From positions 130,393,663 to 130,457,662 of the forward strand of contig OZ020592.1 of the NCBI GenBank assembly GCA_963971535.1: 64,000 nucleotides of DNA. Reading direction: 5' to 3'. A program made the translations under genes and the position numbers. Source of the DNA: Notolepis coatsorum (lineage: Eukaryota > Chordata > Actinopteri > Aulopiformes > Paralepididae). Below the pieces are notes generated by a model. The model ran no database searches. It saw only the letters and a program-made list of their open reading frames with translations, and was not told the DNA's origin. Every line of letters begins with the position of its first letter. Position 1 is the stretch's first letter. Below, in pieces: positions 23,223-34,855 of this stretch.

Positions 23223-24363
23223 TAGTTTACATTTACATTTAGTCATTTAGCTGACGCTTTTATCCAAAGCGACTTACAAGTTCTGTACGACAAGACAGCA
23301 AGAAGGGTACAACTCTATCAGCTGAGTAACAATGTTTATCAAAGTGTTGCGTGTTACAGTGTAGGTTAGTTTATTAGGACAAGTGCATGACAGTAAGGTT
23401 AGTCACGGTTAGTTATTTTTTTCTTTTTTTCTTTTATCATTTCAGATAATGGTTGAAGAAGTGAGTCTTTAGTCGACGGCGAAAGATTGGACGGGATTCG
23501 GCTGTCCTAACTGGGATGGGTAGTTCATTCCACCATTGTGGGGCAAGGACTGAGAATAGGCGGCTTCTCTTTGATGACCCTCCGGGAGCTTGGATAGGAG
23601 TAGGTCTGAGGCGGCCAGAAGATGCAGAGCGTAGGGGTCTTGAGGGTGTGTAGTTAGAGACCATTGACCGTAGGTAGGCGGGAGCGGTTCCCTTTGCCGC
23701 ACGGTATGCTAGGTCGAGGGCCTTGAAGCGGATACGTGCAGCAATGGGGAGCCAGTGCAGGTCCCTAAGAAGTGGGGTGACATGGGCCGACTTCGGTAGG
23801 TTTGAGATCAGGCGGGCCGCTCCGTTTTGAATGAGTTGAAGAGGCTTGGTGGCAGTGGCCGGGAGGCCAGCTAGCAGTGCGTTGCAGTAGTCGAGGCGGG
23901 AGATGACTGTTGATTGGACGAGGAGTTGGGTGGCTTCTTTTGTCAGGAAGGGGCGTATCCTTCTGACGTTGCTCAGGAGGAATCTGCAGGTTCTGGTTGT
24001 CGCTGCGATGTGAGCAGAGAAGTTCAACTGGTCGTCGAGGACAACACCAAGGTTCTTGGCGGTCTGGGACGCGGTGATGGAGAGGTCGGTCAGGGGGGAG
24101 GATTTGGCCGGCAGGTGGAGCAATTCAGTTTTGTTTAGGTTCAGTTTGAGGTGGTTGGTCGTCATCCAGGCGGAGATGTCGGACAGACAGGCAGAGATCC
24201 GCTCAGAGACGTGGATATCTGAGGGAGGGAAGGAGAGGAAGAGTTGAGTATCATCGGCATAACAATGATATGAGAAGCCATGAGACGTGATAATGTTACC
24301 CAGTGATTTAGTGTAGAGGGAGAAGAGAACGGGTCCTAGGACCGAGCCCTGGGGGACACCCGA
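23223..24363 (-). mobile_element. L2-clade LINE (Maui-like), 5'-truncated, inside L1
   Basis: Minus-strand fragment reading [16 protein letters not shown] at about 24360, YADDTQLF near 24250, then an open frame to 23437 ending [14 protein letters not shown] 3' UTR follows with GCTTTGGATAAAAGCGTCAG and a TAAATGTAAATG-type tail. These motifs place it in the L2 clade. It starts inside the reverse transcriptase palm, so only the last 310 or so codons remain, unbroken. It interrupts L1 ORF2 within KAFDR...LFHALG, with no evident target-site duplication and an apparent loss of about four target codons. Confidence 0.9.
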
Positions 24364-24737
24364 TCAAACGCTTTTTCCGCATCAAGGGAGAGGACCACCT
24401 CAGGTGTTCCGGGTGGAGAGGGGCTATACAGGATATTTAGGAGGCGTCTGATATTAAAGAAAGAGTACGGATTCTTGATGAAGCCTGTTTGGTCCGGCGA
24501 GATAATTGAGGGGAGAACCCCCTCCAGACGACGGGCCAGAACCTTAGCGAGAACCTTGACATCGGCGTTAAGGAGGGAAATTGGACGGAACGAGCCTCAT
24601 TCCAGTGGATTCTTGTCTTTCTTAAGGATTAAGGAGATAATAGCTTGGCGCATGGTCGGAGGAAGAGAATTTGTTGAGAATGATTCATCAAATACGGCTA
24701 GCAGCAGTGGGGACAGCTGGGTTGAGAAGTCTGTAGG

Positions 24738-25467
24738 TAGGGATGATCCGATCACGTGATCGGGATCGGGGCCGATCACGTGATTTTCCGAAGATCAGGA
24801 TCGGCAAAAAAAAAAAATTAACTTTTTTTTAAACTTTTTTTTTTTTTATTCAACAAACATGACCATGTTCACATCTTAAACTCATACTGAGGCCTTAGTT
24901 TTGGTTTTAAATTGCATATCATCATTCATTTATTTATTGTCACACAGAGCAGAAGAATTTTGCCAAAACAAAACAATAGTATCCAGCTGCAGAACGGCAG
25001 ATCAGACCCAATTATTATTATTTTTTTTATCCCAATTTCTCACATTACATTCACCCTGAATGTTGACGTTATCCAGGTGAAAAGTTAACTTCATAAATCA
25101 TTTGATGTATAATTAAATCAAAGGAAATACGTTTGGGTCTGAGAGTGTGGCTGCACTGCCATTCTGCAGCTGGATACTATTGATTTGTTTTGGCAAAATT
25201 CTTCTGCTCTGTGTGACAATAAATAAATGAATGATGATATGCAATTTAAAACCAAAACTAAGGCCTCAGTATGAGTTTAAGATGTGAACATGGTCATGTT
25301 TGTTGAATAAAAAAAAATTATTTAAAAAAAAGTTAAAATTTTTTTTTAGTTTTTTTTATTTAAATTTTTTTTTTGCTCGGATCGGGAAATATCGGTATCG
25401 GTAGATACTCAAAATCACATGATCGGGATCGGATCGGGAGCAAAAAAACGTGATCGGGACATCCCTA
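24738..25467. mobile_element. hAT MITE with inverted arms, TSD TCTGTAGG
   Basis: Begins TAGGGATGATCCGATCACG and ends CGTGATCGGGACATCCCTA. The 8-bp duplication TCTGTAGG is perfect at 24730-24737 and 25468-25475. Internally about 24840-25000 and 25140-25310 are inverted copies (for example GAGGCCTTAGTTTTGGTTTT), so most of it can fold back. It sits in L1 ORF2. Confidence 0.92.
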
Positions 25468-27750
25468 TCTGTAGGGTAGCCGTCTGGCCCCGGGGACTTG
25501 CCACTCTGCATAGATCTAATCGCTGACGTAATCTCCGCAACCGTAAGTTCCTCCTCCAGATCTGCGGCCATCTCTGGGTCGACTGTCGGGACGCGGAGGG
25601 TGCTATAGAAATCGTATAGCGTGGAGGGCCCCACTTGCGAGTCCGAGGTGTATAACGATTGGTAGAAAGTTTTAAAGCTTTTAGAAATTTTAAGGTTGTC
25701 AGTGGCTTTTGAGCCCCGCTCGTCGTTGATAGTGGGGATGGACTGGTTGGCAGTTCTTTGTCGCAGCTGATGGGCAAGTATCCGTCCGGCCTTCTCCCCA
25801 TGTTCATGGTACCCCTGTCACGATTTAGTAATGAGGTACTCAGCCTGTCGTGTTGACAGGAGGTCAAACTCAGTTCGCAACGATATACGTTTTTTCAACG
25901 TGTCGGTTGATGGCGAGTGGCTATGTAGTCTATCTAGCTCCAAAATCTCGTCCGTCAGTTGCTTAAGGCGTACCGTGTTTATCTTCTTTTGGTTGGCGCA
26001 ATATGAAATCACCTGTCCCCTTAAGTACGCCTTCAGTGATTCCCAAATGGTTAAAGAAGACATTCCCGGAGTCTTATTAATGTCGAGAAATAATGTAATT
26101 TCCGAGGTGATGGAGTTTGTGAAGGCTTCCTCCGATAGGAGCAACGGGTTGAGTCTCCACTGGCGGTGGCCGAGCCGTGTATTCGGGATACTCATTCTCA
26201 TAACTAAGGGACCATGGTCTGAAATAACTAATGCTCCGTATTCGCATTTGGTTACGAGGGGAAGGAGTCTCTTATCCAGGAGAAAGCTGTCTATGCGCGA
26301 GAAGGTATTATGGACCGGGGGAAAAAAGGAGTATCCTCTCTAGATCAGTGGTCACCAACCCGTCGATCTTGATCGACTGGTCGATCTTTGAGACATTCCC
26401 TGTAGATCTTTCCCTGAAAAAAATAAATGTAATTTTTTTTTTTTTTTTTTTTTTAATCTTCTTCTTAAGAGTCCACATTACAGTTCTACTTTTGTTTTGA
26501 TGTGAAAAGTGATGCTGCATAAGATTACTGCACTTAGCACTGACTGAGAAAGTACATATTACAGTTCTACTTTGACAAACATATTACAATTAGCATTTTC
26601 TAATGTTAATAATATGAGTCCACATTACAGTTCTACTTTTGTTTTGATGTGAGAAGTGATGCTGCATAAGAGGACTGCACTTAGCACTGACTGAGAAAGT
26701 ACACATTACAGTTCTACTTTATAAAATGCTAATTGTAAATATGTTTGGCAATGTTAATTAATAGGAGAAGGTCCACATTACAGTTCTACTTTTGTTTTGA
26801 TGTGAAAAGTGATGCTGCATAAGAGGACTGCACTTAGCACTGACTGAGAAAGTACACATTACAGTTCTACTTTATAAAATGCTAATTGTAAATATGTTTG
26901 TCAATGTTAATAATATGAGAAAGTCCACATTACAGTTCTACTTTTGTTTTGATGTGAAAAGTGATGCTGCATAAGATGACTGCACTTAGCACTGACTGAG
27001 AAAGTACACATTACAGTTCTACTTTATAAAATGCTAATTGTAAATATGTTTGTCAATGTTAATAATATGAGAAAGTCCACATTACAGTTCTACTTTTGTT
27101 TTGATGTGAAAAGTGATGCTGCATACGATGACTGCACTTAGCACTGACTGAGAAAGTACATATTACAGTTCTACTGTGACAAACATATTACAATTAGCAT
27201 TTTCTAATGTTAATAATATGAGAGTCCACATTTTCAGTTCTACTTTTGTTTTGATGTGAGAAGTGATGCTGCATAAGAGGACTGCACTTAGCACTGACTG
27301 AGAAAGTACACATTACAGTTCTACTTTATAAAATGCTAATTGTAAATATGTTTGGCAATGTTAAGTAATAGGAGAAGGTCCACATTACAGTTCTACTTTT
27401 GTTTTGATGTGAAAAGTGATGCTGCATAAGAGGACTGCACTTAGCACTGACTGAGAAAGTACACATTACAGTTCTACTTTATAAAATGCTAATTGTAAAT
27501 ATGTTTGGCAATGTTAATAATATGAGAAAGTCCACATTACAGTTCTTCTTTTGTTTTGATGTGAAAAGTGATGCTGCATAAGAGGACTGCACTTAGCACT
27601 GACTGAGAAAGTACACATTACAGTTCTACTTTATAAAATGCTAATTGTAAATATGTTGTCAATGTTAATAATATGAGAAAGTCCACATTACAGTTCTTCT
27701 TTTGTTTTGATGTGAAAAGTGATGCTGCATAAGATGACTGCACTTAGCAC

Positions 27751-28717
27751 CAGTGGCGGCTCGCCACCGGGGGCGCTAGGGCGCCGCCCCACCTGTTAAA
27801 TCAGAGAAGAAGAAAAAAAAACGTTTTGTTTTTTGTTTTATAGCCCTATAAATAATATAAACATGTTTAAAATGAATAATATTTACTCATTTTAAGTATG
27901 TTTGTGTTTCCAATGCACAATATAACGTTAATATATAAAATAAAAAATATTCGTTTTCCTGAACAGGAAGTGACTCACTTTTTTTATTTTTTTATTTTTT
28001 TGTATTTCTCGGCCCGGGCTAGACGCAATAGCGCTCTGAGTGCGCGTCACTGTTTGATCGCTGTATCCGTCGCAGCCAATCAGTGCGTAACGCGGTGTGC
28101 GTTGAAATATGACTATTATGTTGGAATCCGGGCGCGATTTGAAGCGGTCTAGGCAGCAGCGTCAAGAATTTCCGTAGACGCATTTCGCGGAGACGCTCTC
28201 TGATTGGCCGATGTCAGTTTTTTTTTCCGTAGCAGTATTTCGCGGAGACGATCTCTGATTGGCCGAATCCACTTTCATGTTCCAATTCTAGCTTATTCTA
28301 GGTTGGTGGTAGAGATAGTTGTGTTGTTGTGACTTGTGAGATGCAGCTATTGTCTTAGAGCGTGACTGCAAGTTCTTTCGATGGTTAAGCTTAGGCACTC
28401 TTTCAAAGTTGGTTAAGGTTAGAGTTTGTCTTAGAGCATGGCGATAGAACGCCAGGTAGTTTGCAGTCTGTTCGACACGGAAATGGACAAAGAAATCAAG
28501 TACTGTCTTGTGTGGTGCTAACAGCTAACAAGCTATGGCGGATGCAGTCTGGACAGTGGACAGTGGTCTGGATATACATCATCAACAGCGGATTATACAC
28601 TTTATCAAGCCCACCACGTTTCAATTAAACAAAGTGAGTTAATTCTCTCTCTCTCTCTCTCTTAGCCAACTCAGCTAACTTTAGCTGCTGTTAGCCACTC
28701 AGCTAATGCTTAACTAA

Positions 28718-28808
<91 letters not shown>

Positions 28809-28827
28809 GTTGTGCTGCACCCGCCGT

Positions 28828-28881
<54 letters not shown>

Positions 28882-28905
28882 GTTGTGCTGCACCCGCCGT
28901 GGTCT

Positions 28906-28956
<51 letters not shown>

Positions 28957-28975
28957 GTTGTGCTGCACCCGCCGT

Positions 28976-29037
<62 letters not shown>

Positions 29038-29104
29038 GTTGTGCTTCCCCCTGCCGTGGTCTCTCTCTCCATCTCTCTCTCTCCCTCCCTCTCTCTCTCT
29101 CTCC

Positions 29105-29152
<48 letters not shown>

Positions 29153-29283
29153 ATGCGTGTGTTTGGTTTATTTATATTTCAAGTTGTGAATTAGACTGTA
29201 CTTTATTTGGCCAATGCGTGGTACATGTTTGGTATAGCGCCCCCTAGCGCCCCCTCTGGAGAATAATTCAGGAGCCGCCACTG
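27751..29283. mobile_element. hAT element inside the tandem array, TSD CTTAGCAC
   Basis: Ends CAGTGGCGGCTCGCC and GAGCCGCCACTG. The duplication CTTAGCAC is perfect at 27743-27750 and 29284-29291. Near both ends are GGGGGCGCTAGGGCG-type inverted blocks. It carries the long (CT)n block and no transposase. Confidence 0.92.
28720..29148. repeat. (CT)n array with repeated non-CT spacers
   Basis: Long CT tracts separated four times by nearly the same spacer, TTCTGTTGTGCTGCACCCGC followed by CGTGGT (the last copy is altered). The unit is thus a spacer plus variable CT, not a simple microsatellite. Ser-Leu and Arg-Glu frames are artefacts. Confidence 0.93.
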
Positions 29284-29629
29284 CTTAGCACTGACTGAGA
29301 AAGTACACATTACAGTTCTACTTTATAAAATGCTAATTGTAAATATGTTTGTCAATGTTAATAATATGAGAGTCCACATTACAGTTCTACTTTTGTTTTG
29401 ATGTGAAAAGTGATGCTGCATAAGATGACTGCACTTAGCACTGATTGAGAAAGTACATATTACAGTTCTACTTTGACGTTTTAATGTTGGACCAAAGCAT
29501 TGCATGTAATTAGAATACAGGCAAATAAAAGTAATTTAGTTTAACGTACAATCTTGGCTGTCTTTTTCTCTCAACGCTTCAATATGTAGATCTTGCCTTC
29601 ACCAAAAAAAAAAGTGATCTTGGGCTTAA

Positions 29630-30569
29630 CACTTTGAGCGCCACGCCAGGTTTTCCTTTTTACCCGCTGAATGCCACCATCGGCGCCAATGTTAACGTTA
29701 ATATCGCCTAATCTATGTTTTAAATTATGGCTATGTGTCTAATCTGCCCATCGCATTATCAAAGACTATTTTCCAGTCAGTGCTGTCAAGGCAGATTGTT
29801 TTTTTATCGCGTCGTTTCCGTTTCAGAGCATTTAGAAAAGCACCCGTTTTCAGATAAAAAAAACAGCCTATTCTGGAGCATTCTATGAAAATCGTCTTTT
29901 ACTGGAATATTCCACAACGTTGATATTCGTCCGCCTTTTTATGAATCGTTTTCAAATAAACGCTAGATGATCAATATTATACGTGCACGCAAGCACATTC
30001 GAGCCGCGCACGGATAATCGCCCCGTTGATTTCCTCTCGGACTTTTACAGTGAAACCGAAAGCGGACATTTCACAAAACAGCTTATAACTTCATCAAACT
30101 TACTCTGATTATCCTAACACTGATAACATAGAGTCCTTACCTGACATCAGATGGTATCCAACTGGTATATTCCAATTCCTGATCACCATTCGAAAAAATC
30201 GATAAGTGTATGGATCCAACGCGATACAGTAGAACTCCATGATCAGCGTCTCTCTGAGGTTCCAGAATGAACTGTGGTAACCCCGGCTGGATCAGTGGAC
30301 TGGAAAATGTGGAGTACCGGATTTTTTTCCCCATTCATTTTCATTGAGTCCATTCCAAAATCACTTATGTCATCTGGGAGACGACAGGGGGCGCTTTTTT
30401 CCACAATGATCGCCGGCGCCGCTCGGCTATACTCGGGTAGGCTCGGGTGATGCAATATGATTTCAGATCGCAAAAAATAAATAAATAAAAAAATCCAGAG
30501 AAATCTCGTGAGTGGCTTTCAACCACCTATAAAAAAACACGAGTTATCTCGTGAGTGGCACGGAAAGTG
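29630..30569 (-). mobile_element. TTAA MITE, piggyBac-like, copy in hAT
   Basis: A 940-bp element between TTAA at 29626-29629 and 30570-30573. Ends CACTTTGAGCGCCACG and (reverse complement) CACTTTCCGTGCCACT. It is an inverted relative of 35861-36783, sharing GACATCAGATGGTATCCAAC and GGCGCTTTTTTCC. No transposase is present. Confidence 0.85.
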
Positions 30570-31177
30570 TTAAAAAGGTTGGTGACCACTGCTCTAGATG
30601 TAGGATTACGAAACCGCCACACGTCAGCTACCCCATATGATTTAAGAAAGAGCCGGATTGCGCGGGCCAAGCTAGACTGGGGGGCCTTTCTGGACGAGCT
30701 ACGGTCCAGCACCGGGGAGAGTGCACAATTCATGTCGCCGCCAAGGATGAGATGGTGCGAGGTCATATCCGGTAGGCGAGAAAAAAGGCTGGTGAAGAAC
30801 GAAGGGTTGTCCCAGTTTGGTGCGTAGATATTAGCCAGAATGAATTAATGCAGTTTCCCCACCACTATAATATAGCGCCCTGCAGGGTCGGCCTCTACAC
30901 TTGACATAGTAAATGGTGTGTTTTTATCTATCAAAATGGCTGCTCCTCTGGCCCTTGTGTGGAAGTTGGAGTGATACATCTGTCCCACCCACCCCCCCCC
31001 TCAGTCAAGCACGGCCCGCAGTTTTTAAGTGTGTCTCCTGTAGAAATGCTATGTCTACATTGAGTGATTTAACATTCCAACTCACGAAATTGACAGAGCA
31101 CCCTTCCAGCCCTATGGTATCACCTGTGTCGATCATAGTAGATGAGAGAGGCCATGCATCTGGAACCTAGCGAGAGC

Positions 31178-31806
31178 TAGGGATGGGAATTGATAGGATT
31201 TTATCGATACGATTCCATTATCGATTCTGCTTATCGATTCGATTCTTTATTGATTCTCTTATCGATACCTGATCAATTTATAATTTAAATAAATAAATTG
31301 GAAATGCAACAGAACTAAGCTGGTTAGAATAACAACATGCAACTTGACATTTCTGATTGTCATTTATTGTTGAGCCCCCATGTCAGGGGCGACAGTGGCT
31401 CGGGAGGTAGAGCAGTCGTCTGGCAATCCGGAGGTTCCCGGTTCGATTCCCGCTCCTCCCGGGCAGCGTGTCGATGTGTCCTTGAGCAAGACACTTAACC
31501 CCTAACTGCTCCCGATGAGCAGGTTGGCACCTTGCATGGTTGCCTGCGCCGTCGTTGTGTGAATGTGTGAGTGATTGGGTAAAATGTAAGGAACAAATTG
31601 TAAAGCGCTTTGGATAAAAGCGCTATATAAAAAAGCAGCCATTTACCATGTCAGAAAAATACAAAAACTGTAAAAAAAAAAACATTAACTATAGCCTACA
31701 CTTAAATAAAATAATGTATTTGAGATTCTCTTAAAATGTATTTATTTTTTTATTCTTAAACTAATTTAATCTATTGAATAACAGTCGTTATTCCTCTGAC
31801 TTCTGT

Positions 31807-31845
<39 letters not shown>

Positions 31846-32422
31846 ACAGAGCTCCCTCCCCGGGCCCCTGTCCTGTAGGTATTGGCTTGTGTTGCTACAC
31901 GGACACATTTGTATGTTGCACCATGGTACTTCCTGTCTGACGGACTCAGAGTAGAGACTTAGTAAATAAACAATCCGGCTCTTATTATATGTGAACTAAA
32001 GAGTACAAGGTTTACACAACAGTCCCCACCCGCTGTTTTATTGTATTTGTACCTGTACTATCCGCTGTCAGCTGTTTATCTCTCTTTGTGAGCTTGATTA
32101 AATAGCGTTAGCTCACGTTAGCTAGCGATAGCTCCGCGGCTAATTTTAGCTCACCCTAAACTAAATCAATGACTATGTTCTAAAGCATTCAAGTAGTTTT
32201 CACTGCACATAGAAGTAGCCAAACAGCGGGAGCATATTACCAAAACCCAGGCAATTTCGAGCCCTTAATGAATCAAATAGAGTCTGCCATGGCTACATGC
32301 TAACGCTAACATTATTACGCAACTAGGAAAAACCTGGCAGCGATAAGGGAATCGAAAGTCACGGGAGCCACACGGTTCCAGGCATCGGCCAATTAGGAAC
32401 CGGTTTTCGATTCCCATCCCTA
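31178..32422. mobile_element. hAT MITE, TSD GCGAGAGC
   Basis: Begins TAGGGATGGGAATTGA and ends TCGATTCCCATCCCTA. The duplication GCGAGAGC is perfect at 31170-31177 and 32423-32430. The left part is a chain of ATCGATTC motifs. It contains a SINE (31387-31645) and an (AC)n tract near 31808. It lies just upstream of the L1 ORF2 start. Confidence 0.92.
31387..31645 (+). mobile_element. tRNA-derived SINE, copy A2, 9-bp TSD
   Basis: Well-kept copy of the SINE at 225: A-box-like GTGGCTCGGGAGGTAGAGC, B box GGTTCGATTCC, end AAAGCGCTTTGGATAAAAGC. The duplication CCATGTCAG lies at 31378-31386 and 31646-31654. Confidence 0.92.
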
Positions 32423-32430
32423 GCGAGAGC

Positions 32431-33644
32431 TCAGCACAACTGCAGGTGAAAAGCAAAACAGACGTCTGATCAATTAAGCATGTTGAATGTACAAGTCTGG
32501 TAACCCCCCCCCCCCCCGACACCTATAAAAAACAAGGTGCCCAAAATACCCTTCAGAAACGAATCCACACATAATGTGCTTATGTTGGAGGTTCTCTATC
32601 TATAGAGCCAGCCGCTCAGGCCCTCGTAGAGCCCCTTAGGTAAAAGAAAATAATAAAGAGAAAGAAAAGAAAAGTAAGAGTAAAAGTTTTTACTCAGATC
32701 TTGGTATTATATAAAATCTTACACATACACAGCTGCCCAGTGGGATACACCCAACGAGGTAAGGTAATATAGGTGGCAACGGTAAACGGTAAGCATAACA
32801 GTAATATATTAACATTAACAACCTCACATTAAGCAGGCCCCGAAATAAGGCAGAACACCTTACTCCCAAACAAGGGCAACCAACATGCCCCGTTAAATAC
32901 AAAAATGGGTGCCTGATTGGGTGATATAGAATAAATTGGAAGAGGCGTGGGAGTGTGCGTGTGTCCATGCGTCTATAAATGGGTGTGTACCTGGGCATAT
33001 GCCCTTCAGTGCTCGTACAGTTGCGTGCACTTGAACCTATGTGTGTGTGTGCATGGATGTATCGGACACAGCCAGGGTGTAAGCATATGGGTGTGTAGGT
33101 GTGAGTGTGTGGGTCCATGCCCCCGTATCTGTGTAATGTGTAAACGTGTATGTGTGTCTACATGTGTGTCTGTGCATGTGCGTAATATGCGCCTACGTGT
33201 GTGGTATGTCTAGATAGTGCACCCATTAGGTGTGCGAGCATCGTAGGTGTGAGCGTGTGTGTACATGTTTATCTGTATGTGTATACACATATTGTCCTAT
33301 TGGAGACAAAATGATACACTGTTCACATCACCTGTACATCATAAGTAGATGGTAATGAATTTGCTGGAGATTGGTGAGTCACTTAGCTTGATATATGGTA
33401 TCCAGTGGCGCCCTCTCAATGCTAGGCAGGTGATGCTACACATAGATTATCACACAGTAGACATTACAGTAGCCTCTATACATATATTGTCCTGTTGAAG
33501 TTAAAATGATAAAACATTGTTCACATCACCCGCATATCATAAGCAGCACATACACACCGATACATCTCTCTTTCTATGTGGTCTGTTGATATAGGATCAG
33601 AGATTTGCTGGGTGTTAAGTCTGTTATATAGCTTAATAACAACC
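32431..33644 (-). mobile_element. L1 inter-ORF region
   Basis: Sequence between L1 ORF1 and ORF2 that is not attributable to later insertions. It has a C run near 32507, a degenerate GT-rich stretch at 32945-33290, and two direct copies of a block with TATTGTCCT...ATGATA...TTCACATCACC at about 33285 and 33485. Reading frames here are short and GT-driven. Confidence 0.55.
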
Positions 33645-33850
33645 AGTGGTAAATTCTTTTCTTTTTTTGAACAAATGTTTTTTATTTTCCCTTTTTTAAC
33701 ATAAAACTAGACAAACAATACAGTAACAGTAAAAATCTATGATAAATCACAGGACAATGACAGAAATAATAATAACAATAATGACAGTCCAGTAATTAAA
33801 TCAAAATAAATGTAGATTAAAAGACATAAAAATAATAAATACAATACTTA

Positions 33851-33969
33851 AGCATTACATCACGCGCAGGAGTGGTTTGTGAACAATAAACCATGCCTAG
33901 GGGTGGTCGTTAGACCCCCCTAGGCATGGTTTATTGTTCACAAATCACGACTGCAAGTGGTGTAATGCT
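33851..33969. repeat. Palindrome, about 58-bp arms, 4-nt loop
   Basis: The left arm 33851-33908 and right arm 33913-33969 are imperfect reverse complements (AGCATTAC...TAATGCT; inner AATAAACCATGCCTAGG). The loop is GTTA. Mismatches concentrate in the outer third. Confidence 0.88.
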
Positions 33970-34087
33970 TTTATACAACTGCCACATTCATCCAACCTTA
34001 TTGCTATACAATAAACACACATTAATCGAAGATTTATTGAGAAAACCATCCGCCAGAAAAAGTAGTTCCCACAACAACAAAAAAGAC

Positions 34088-34419
34088 AAGTTGCCTCCAT
34101 GTGGAAGCAGCTCGGAAGTGCATCCAACCAACTAACACATCCAACTGTGTGTTATTGGAATGATTGAGAGAAGTTGCCTCCATGTGGAAGCAGCTCGGAA
34201 GTGCATCCAACCAACTAACACATCCAACTGTGTGTTATTGGAATGATTGAGAGAAGTTGCCTCCATGTGGAAGCAGCTCGGAAGTGCATCCAACCAACTA
34301 ACACATCCAACTGTGTGTTATTGGAATGATTGAGAGAAGTTGCCTCCATGTGGAAGCAGCTCGGAAGTGCATCCAACGGATCCAACAAACTAACACATAT
34401 GTGTGTTATTGGAATGATT
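34088..34419. repeat. 83-bp tandem repeat, four copies
   Basis: Units start AAGTTGCCTCCATGTGGAAG at 34088, 34171, 34254 and 34337. The first three are identical as far as I can read. The fourth has a small change near CCAACGGATCCAAC. It lies in the 3' part of the inner LINE. Confidence 0.95.
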
Positions 34420-34502
34420 GATTGAACATTTTATTACCAAATGCAGAATGGGTACAATACAGTACGGCTCAATACACACAATTGTTAAGGGGATGCAGAC
34501 CT
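34420..34502 (-). repeat. Tail-type retroposon, copy 4, truncated
   Basis: GATTGATTG tail, then AATGCAGAATGGGTACAATA to GGGGATGCAGAC, the 3' half of the unit at 1631 on the minus strand. It follows directly on the 83-bp tandem repeat. A stem CCTACTTTCTATA/TATAGAAAGTAGG follows at about 34502-34548. Confidence 0.7.
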
Positions 34503-34809
34503 ACTTTCTATATAACTTCATTCTTAGATGCTTCTATAGAAAGTAGGTAAAACAAATTAAAATGTTTTCTTTGCCCTATAGGGAAAAAAATGTTTTCTTC
34601 GCCCTATTTTTTTATTTATTTTTTTAAACCTACTTTAGAGGGCCTAAACTTAACCAGTTGGAAACCAGGCGTACAGTAATAAAATTAGCAATCAACCAAT
34701 CAATCAATTCAATTGGCCATGCTCACTTAAAACATCGCAACACCCAGCTCTCTCTCAGTCTGACTCTCCTCCGCCGTTGCAGACAGTAGTGTGTGTGTGT
34801 GTGTGTGTA

Positions 34810-34855
<46 letters not shown>

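Larger units (their letters stand above)
26472..29480. repeat. About 153-bp tandem array, ten units
   Basis: Units begin CCACATTACAGTTCTAC at about 26472, 26617, 26771, 26925, 27077, 27225, 27379, 27531, 27684 and, after an inserted hAT, 29373. Each has a half with TTTTGTTTTGATGTG and GTGATGCTGCATAAGA and a half with AAAATGCTAATTGTAAATAT. In two units (26573-26602 and 27177-27206) the second half contains that segment in reverse-complement orientation. Confidence 0.92.
26346..30591. mobile_element. hAT element with internal tandem array, TSD CTCTAGAT
   Basis: Ends CAGTGGTCACCAACC and GGTTGGTGACCACTG are perfect inverted repeats. The duplication CTCTAGAT is perfect at 26338-26345 and 30592-30599. 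The inside is a ten-unit tandem array of about 150 bp, followed by a short unique segment. A second hAT (27751-29283) and a TTAA MITE (29630-30569) were inserted later. No transposase is seen. It interrupts the L1 endonuclease. Confidence 0.93.
21253..31136 (-). pseudogene. L1 ORF2 remnant: endonuclease and reverse transcriptase
   Basis: Four blocks, separated by later insertions, total about 3.74 kb (about 1,245 codons, the usual L1 ORF2 size). The endonuclease starts near MIDTGDTIG (ATG at 31136), with QETHL near 31050, LGGDMN near 30745 and SDHGP near 26215. The reverse transcriptase shows SGKSPGPDGYP near 25490, LDAEKAFD near 24370, RQGCP near 23080 and YTDD near 22955, where L1 usually has YADD or FADD. 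A C-terminal CDRCRQ...HMFWTC zinc-knuckle-like segment lies near 21650. Damage includes a small deletion between VKSLN and VDIAFLQE, an interruption near 24600 and frame changes in the endonuclease. Confidence 0.88.

Noticed and set aside
28710-29247. Ser-Leu and Arg-Glu repeat proteins
   Set aside because: Direct translation of (CT)n with spacers.
31387-31480. tRNA gene
   Set aside because: The A- and B-box-like head belongs to a SINE with target-site duplications, and the sequence cannot form a full tRNA cloverleaf.
32690-33213. 142- and 88-residue frames rich in Cys/Val and His/Thr
   Set aside because: Driven by degenerate GT repeats in the L1 inter-ORF region.
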